In this document: in pieces, positions 58,324-64,000 of the stretch
Numbering within the stretch: the stretch's first letter is position 1
Layout of the letters: every line of letters begins with the position of its first letter
Origin: Chloranthus sessilifolius
Lineage: Eukaryota > Streptophyta > Magnoliopsida > Chloranthales > Chloranthaceae
Reading direction: 5' to 3'
Assembly (NCBI GenBank): GCA_021018995.1
Contig: CM037593.1
Span: 17,574,088-17,638,087 of the forward strand
DNA: 64,000 nt
Made by a program: the position numbers and the translations under genes
Notes under the pieces: model-generated
Databases searched by the model: none
What the model was told of the DNA's origin: nothing
Seen by the model: only the letters and a program-made list of their open reading frames with translations

Positions 58324-60560
58324 TAGCTTGTTAATGAGGAAGAAAGGAATGGTGTGGGTATGAACCATTTATGGGGTAGCGTACACTGGAGTACGGGGTA
58401 TGTGTTTAACACTAGAGACTTTAAGTATAAAGGACAAAATTTAAGAGAAATAAATTCCCTTACCTTAATTGTTGAGAGAGTTAAGAGGGAGAGTAAATGA
58501 GAAGAGAGAGAAGACATTGTGCCTTGAATGCGTAAGTGTGTGTGCAAGATCGGGATCCTAGGCGTAATCAAAGGATTTGAATCGACGGGAAATCCGAATT
58601 CTAACCTGTGAAACCCTTGTGTGAGTTGAGCAAGGGAATCGATCACCCAAGAGGTTAGGATTTTGGTTTAATAGTGTTTTTGTATGTGTTTAGTTGTGTG
58701 TGGTAGTGATTTAGTTAGGTTAGTGTGGAGATTTGAAGAGAAGGGATTCAATTTTTAAGAAAAATGAACTCTGAAAGTTAGATACCATGTGTGTGCAGAA
58801 ATTGGAAAAATCGATCAAACGAAATAAGTGGTCGTTCAATCGATTTTATCAAAGGGATGGAAGTAGTAAAGGTTTCTGAGGAAACCGATTGAACGAAATA
58901 AATTTCGTTTCTATCGATTTGGAGAAAAAGTTCGATCGGTTTGGAACCGATTGATCGGATTGTGGCACCTGGATAGTTCTGGTTTCTCAATGAACCGTTC
59001 GATCGGTTTGGAGAAATCGTTCGATCGGTTTAGAATCGATCGATCGATTTAGGCAGATTCAGGATTTTGTTTTGATTTGTTTTGTAGATTTTTGGGAGAC
59101 TTCGTATCTTCCGATTTTACATCATTTTTTACGTTTTGTTTATGACTTCGTGTGTGTTAGGTGTGAGCTTGAGATATGGATTAGAAAGACAAGTTTGAGC
59201 TAAAGGATTTTGTGCGACTTCGTGTGAGGTAGGGAAAACTCCTTAGCATGTATATTTGATTTCAGCAAACATGTGCATATTGATATGATATGGATGTGTG
59301 TGTTTTATGATATTTCTTGTCATAGCAAGAATTTATCATAGCCTTTGAATGTGCGAGTTTAATATGTGTGATCACTAAGAGAAAACATGTGTATATACCT
59401 TCAGATAAGTATGTGTGTGACATCAAAGAGATGTGAATAAGTATGTGTGTGGCATCAAAGATATGGGAATAAGTACGTGTATGGAATCTATGAAAACTTC
59501 GAACTATTATATTTACCATAAACTCACAGTGATTAACTATATGTAATTCTTGTACATTTGATTTAAGGTTTATGTGTGTGAATACCTAACCGACGCGGCG
59601 AGATATCCGTGACCGATGCGACAGAATATCCGTACAAATTGTGCTCTAGTACGATGGGATATCCGTTCTTTGATTACCATTACGCGGTAATATTTCATTT
59701 GGCAAGTTACCTCCATTCAAGAGGGTTTGTGTATGTGTGTAATGATTCAATCGAACGACGATGGTAGGTATTTCCATCGGGGGCTCGATGCTATATATGC
59801 TTGGGAAACTATTTAAGTGATAGATTTAAGTTTTATAAAATAAGAAAAAAGCTTTTGAGTTATGATAAGTGTGAATTTTGAAACATGCATCAGCTATCCA
59901 TTTTAGTCAATTTAAATGTTTTTAAATTATGATTTTCATTCAAGAAAAAGATTATTTGAGTTATGTCATGAAAGTTATGTGTGATGTTAGAAATATGTAT
60001 GCTATATCAATTTTTCTCTATTGAGCTTAGATGTAGCTCACCCTTCGACTATACGTCACAAGTACAGAGGTTGTTGCGGGTTTTGAGGACGTTGATCCTG
60101 AGGACTGAGTACTTTCCTGAGGAGGAGACAGAACCCCCTCCAGAGGAGTTCTAGTAGTCTTCACTGCGTGGCTTTGTTTTGAGAGCTCTAGTGTACGTCT
60201 TGGTACGTCCGGCCATTTTTGTAAGATATTGTGTATAACATTCTGGTGTATTGTTTTGCAAATCAGGCATATGTGACGATTGTTTGTCACTTCTGGTTCG
60301 GTTCTTCCTGTCATGTGAGTTGCATAGAGTTAGAACTGTCTTTTGAGATCCTTTGTGTTATTATATATAGAATTAGAGATTTCTTCTTATGATGTCTCTA
60401 TCTTTTTATTAGCCTTATGCTTTTTTCTGCTTTGTGTTTAGGGTTTAGGGTTTAAGCTTTGTGTGTGGATGTATCAAGTGTTCCGTTTGTATAAGGGGTG
60501 CGGCCTTGAGGGTCGTACTGACGGCACGAGTTTCGGGGTGCCAAAATCTGAACTGTCACA
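58324..60560 (+). mobile_element. Probable large solo LTR, gypsy-like
   Basis: The right end reads TTTCGGGGTGCC... to CTGTCACA, like plant gypsy LTR ends, and GATGTAGCTCACCC near 60030 is a phrase common inside such LTRs. TGACT lies on both sides (58319-58323 and 60561-60565), but the left end starts TAGC and not TG. GATCGGTTTGGA-type words repeat at 58790-59060. ATATCCGT occurs three times at 59600-59660. No coding capacity is seen. Confidence 0.4.
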
Positions 60561-60565
60561 TGACT

Positions 60566-60790
60566 ATTTTTTTTATGGTTGTGCTGAAAGTGACGAAATT
60601 AATAATCACATATCACATATATATGTTTGACTCTTAAATGATTCAAATAAGGAAACTAATCCTAAAACAAACTATTCATTAAAACAAGTTTAATGAAAGG
60701 AAACTAAACCTAAATAAAATGCCTAAAATAACATGCTACGGGTCTTTAACGAACCTTTTAAAAACTCATTTACAGGTCTACTTTCTCTTT
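60566..60790. other. Intergenic DNA, nothing recognised
   Basis: AT-rich, with no coding or repeat signal. Confidence 0.4.
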
Positions 60791-61665
60791 CGATGTTTCC
60801 TCTTTATCCGACCACGATCTCAATGTGTAGGCTTCGATTCTGCATCATTCCCCCTACTTTGAAGAAGTTCGACCTCAAACTTTGGTTGACATGAATTTTC
60901 ATCGCTGCTGTCATGGATAATATATAAGGAACCTCGATTGGGAATTTGATGAGGCATGCGTGATGTTTCCCAGATTGCTTTCTCCTTACAGTCCAAGTGA
61001 TATCAATTTTCTATTTACCTTTCCACCTAAGATGATACTCTCAATATGCTTGGTGTGTCTTTACCTTGGTAACAAAACATAGATCTTTCAAAACTTTCTC
61101 ATCTAACCTCTTCACATATTGTTAAGACAGATATTTGGAAATCAATGGTTAGATAAGATTGGGCTCATGTGGATGGACATCAAGGAATGGGTCTGAAGGT
61201 TTTATTATTGGACCTAAAAAAAATGTTAGATCCTCCAACGTAATCATTTCATTAGTACCCATGTCTAGAGGAAAATCTAGACTATCATAATGACCCATTT
61301 TGAAGATCGGAACATTTCCAATATAGCATATGAACAAATCCTCTACAATTTCTTGCAGGATTTGTTCAGATCTAATTTGAACCAAAACAAATCACCCTTA
61401 AATTCATTAAATAAATCTGAGTTAGAAAAGTTTTTTATACTTTCATTTCTCAATACAATCTTGTCATTAATTTCATGCAACTCAGAATGAAAATCAGACA
61501 GTAACTCACAATGCAATGCAAAATGTGACTCAAGACTTGATTGACAACATGACTCCGAACATGAATCAGTATGCAACTCATGAGATGATTCAAAATGCAG
61601 CTCGAGAATATGAGGTGTACGTGCATCTACAGACTCTATATGCTCATGTGTTGGTGACACTACTG
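60790..61665 (-). pseudogene. Retrotransposon polyprotein relic, uncertain
   Basis: On the minus strand the end reads FEVELLQSRGNDAE and then a basic tail, like the C-terminal ends of some plant Ty3/gypsy polyproteins. Upstream frames (61385-61149 and 61665-61343) are acidic or serine/histidine-rich and not recognised. The call rests on one short motif. Confidence 0.3.
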
Positions 61666-61669
61666 ACAT

Positions 61670-63170
61670 TGTAGACACCCAAAATTGCCCCAAGGCTCGA
61701 TTCACCCATACTTTGAGGACGTCGTACTTCCGAGCTTATGAAAGTACTTTCCGAACCCTTAAAACTTAACCCAAACACTTAGAACGTAACACAAACCTTT
61801 AAAAGCCCTTCTCGGGCCCTTAGAATCCATACCGAACCCCTATCGGACCTTTAGAACCCTAGACACCCTTAGGAAGCTTAGAAAAACTATAGAGAAATAC
61901 CCTCGATCCCCGGATAGTCCCAAGGTCATCCAATGGAGACTCGAGGCCCTAAAAAAAATTGTAGTTCACGAATTCATGATGTTGTACGGCCCTCGAATTT
62001 TCGGTGACCATAACTTTTAATAGAAATGTCCGATTGACTATAATAATATATCGTTTTGAGATAGCTCGAGACGATACATCCAATGAGCACAAAAAATTTT
62101 ACATGAGACAATTTACACATGCGTGCATAGTATGCACACATAGCCAATTTGGATTTTGCTTCATAACTACTCCAGCGCTGGTTCTAACTTCTCAGTTTTG
62201 AACTGGAATTTAAAGCATGCGTACATATTATGCATGCATGCCTTAAAAACATTTTTTTCTCAAAAATGATCGATTTTGACTTTTCAAATTTGACTTGTGG
62301 ATCATTCCAAAGTTTGGGGTGTATTTATTTAAGACTGTTATACCCCTCCCAACCTTATATATCACCTTTATGTCATTCAAACCATCACCCTATCATCCAC
62401 TATTAAATCCAAATCCCTCTTCTCCAAGCCCTAGAAATCTTAGAAAACCTTAGATAAAAGCATTACCTAATTTCTAAACCAATTAATGAGTTAACCACTC
62501 ACTAAACACCTCAAACTTTATAAATAGAGACCACCCCCCCCCCCCCCCCCCCTTGTTTAACACACTTTGAAAATCCAAAAGAGAAAACTCTAGAAAAATC
62601 CCTCCTCATCTCAAAGCTTAAATCTATCAAACCTTTTAAACCCTAGCCCATCTTATACCAATACACTCCATCATCTATCTCTCTAAGCCTTTAACCCCTT
62701 AACTCATCTCTCATACCATCACTCCCAACCCTTTACTTCCAAACCATAGCAAGCTAGGAATCATCCTTGCCCTTTTTGTGCTATCGGAAGCTCACCAGAG
62801 TTATCATTGACGTGACGATTCAATAATGGTGCTACAAGGACCCGTGAGCTCCGGATCTCCCCTCTACTTCTCTACCTTCTTTTTTGTTTTTCCTCTATCC
62901 TAGGATTTGTGCCATTACGCCACCGAAATTTTGATATTTGCGGAGGGCCCAATAGGATCTGAGTGCTTTCGGGTAAGGGGAAGTGCCGCCTATATATATA
63001 TTTGAGCCATACTAGAGACGCTTACGAGCGGGTCAATCGGGTGCCTAACACCTTCCTGATTGATAACTGAAATCCTTACCCTAGAGGCTTTGACGTTGGC
63101 CGGGGATTCAGAGTCATATCTTGCACTTTGGTGCTTATGGTATTGATTTTGGGTATAGTTTTTATCCTCA
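61670..63170 (+). mobile_element. Possible gypsy (Tat/Ogre-like) LTR
   Basis: It begins TGTAGACACCCAAAATTG, a start shared by many Tat/Ogre-type LTRs. Near 63030 it has GGGTGCCTAACACCTTCC, a phrase common near the ends of such LTRs. The right edge and any partner LTR are not resolved within the window. A run of 19 C lies at 62534-62552. Confidence 0.4.
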
Positions 63171-63420
63171 GTCATTTGACTGGCACCATATTTGTTTTTT
63201 GATACTTACCCCTACAATTTCGTATCTCTTTTACCTAGTCATTTGACTAGCCACGCTTTTATCCACCTAAGCTGTTTGGCGGGCCTACTTGATAATTAGA
63301 TTTAAATTTTCGTCATTTACCACCTAAGCCGTTTGGCGGGCCTACTTAATAAATTAGCTTTAAATACCCATCATTTACATTTCTGCCTAGTCGCTTGATT
63401 GACCCCCATCATTTTTCTTA
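63171..63420. repeat. Five-fold imperfect repeat with TCATTTGACT and GTTTGGCGGGCC
   Basis: Related units start at about 63171, 63235, 63263, 63321 and 63385. The two at 63263 and 63321 share CACCTAAGC.GTTTGGCGGG and are 58 bp apart. Confidence 0.6.
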
Positions 63421-63876
63421 TTACTTGTCATATTTTACCAATGAGCGCCGGCCCATAGTGACAGCACAGGACTACCATAGCCTGAATTGAGAACGGCTTA
63501 AGCAAACTTCCCTTAATAATTGAATGATAAAAAGAACTAAGAAGGGACATAATTGAATTTTCTCGCGGGTAGCTTTTGTTCAAAGGGAGGGAAAATTAGG
63601 CTACAATGCACCCAACCTGGTTCCAAGTAAAGCGACAGCCCTAGTGGTGATGATCTCAAAAAGAACCACCCCATTTAATATCTGAAAAGGCGCTCGAGCC
63701 GGAGGTATATCGGGTGGGTGACCAAACTTGTTACTAAGCCTAAAGCCTTGGGGAGCGCGATAGTGGAAACGAATCAGCCGTGCATCCCTTATGCACAGTG
63801 AGGAGGGACCTGAAAAGTCTCAAGAGACATTGCCTCAAAAAACCCGAATTCAAGCCCAACTTGGATCTGCAGCTGG
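63421..63876. other. Unassigned DNA, probably LTR-element interior
   Basis: No coding motif is recognised. The composition is less AT-rich than its flanks. Confidence 0.35.

Positions 63877-63951
<75 letters not shown>
63877..63951. repeat. (AT)n microsatellite, about 37 units
   Basis: An uninterrupted AT run. The frames crossing it read YIYIYI and are not genes. Just after it, TGCGTGCATAGTATTCACGC repeats a phrase found at 62119. Confidence 0.95.
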
Positions 63952-63953
<2 letters not shown>

Positions 63954-64000
63954 TCTTGCGTGCATAGTATTCACGCATAGCCAAAAAATTGGATTTTTAT

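Noticed and set aside
63780..63980. Frames reading YIYIYI on both strands
   Set aside because: They translate an (AT)n microsatellite.

Overview
This window looks like nuclear DNA from a flowering plant with a large, repeat-rich genome. It is AT-rich overall, and it holds plant-type transposons (CACTA, hAT, PIF/Harbinger), Ty1/copia and gag-only LTR elements that use initiator-Met-tRNA primer sites, an L1-type LINE relic, and two copies of a tRNA-derived, Au-like SINE. It also carries relics of plant-specific gene families: a BLISTER-like coiled-coil protein, a TIFY-class GATA zinc finger, a CC-NBS resistance protein and a DUF1985 domain. The species cannot be fixed from the sequence. I found no intact host gene, tRNA, rRNA or CRISPR array. 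Every protein-coding signal I recognise is a transposon gene or a broken host-gene copy.

Layout. 1-2875: AT-rich DNA with two short hAT-type MITEs. 2876-14423: an 11.5-kb CACTA element with matching CACTA ends and a TCA target duplication. It has no transposase that I recognise. It carries pieces of a GATA gene (zinc-finger exon and the following exon, the latter twice) and an intronless BLISTER-like C-terminal half. A 2.4-kb gag-only LTR element is nested inside it. 14424-19677: AT-rich DNA studded with MITEs. 19686-26327: a 6.6-kb hAT element with a perfect 8-bp target duplication, a dead BED/DUF659/hAT-C transposase and large internal repeat arrays. 26336-28250: duplicated DNA and a DUF1985 pseudogene. 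28390-31320: an L1-type LINE relic split by a solo LTR. 33464-34500: a CC-NBS resistance pseudogene split by a SINE. 35185-42868: a complete but decayed Ty1/copia element with a TATCA target duplication. 44147-44700: an LTR-like remnant. 45950-53045: a second, gag-bearing copia relic that hosts a PIF/Harbinger element and an 809-bp miniature LTR element. 53149-57270: foldback MITEs, a second SINE, CACTA MITEs and microsatellites. 58324-60560: a probable large solo LTR. 60790-64000: gypsy-like remnants and simple repeats.

The pieces do not form a pathway; the window is a record of nested insertions. The most unusual items are the CACTA element that gathered parts of two regulatory genes, and a hAT family in which one long element and several MITEs share CAAGG ends, 8-bp duplications and internal palindromes built on TATCGGCCGATA or TTTCGGCCGAAA. 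All identifications come from reading the sequence; no database search was run.
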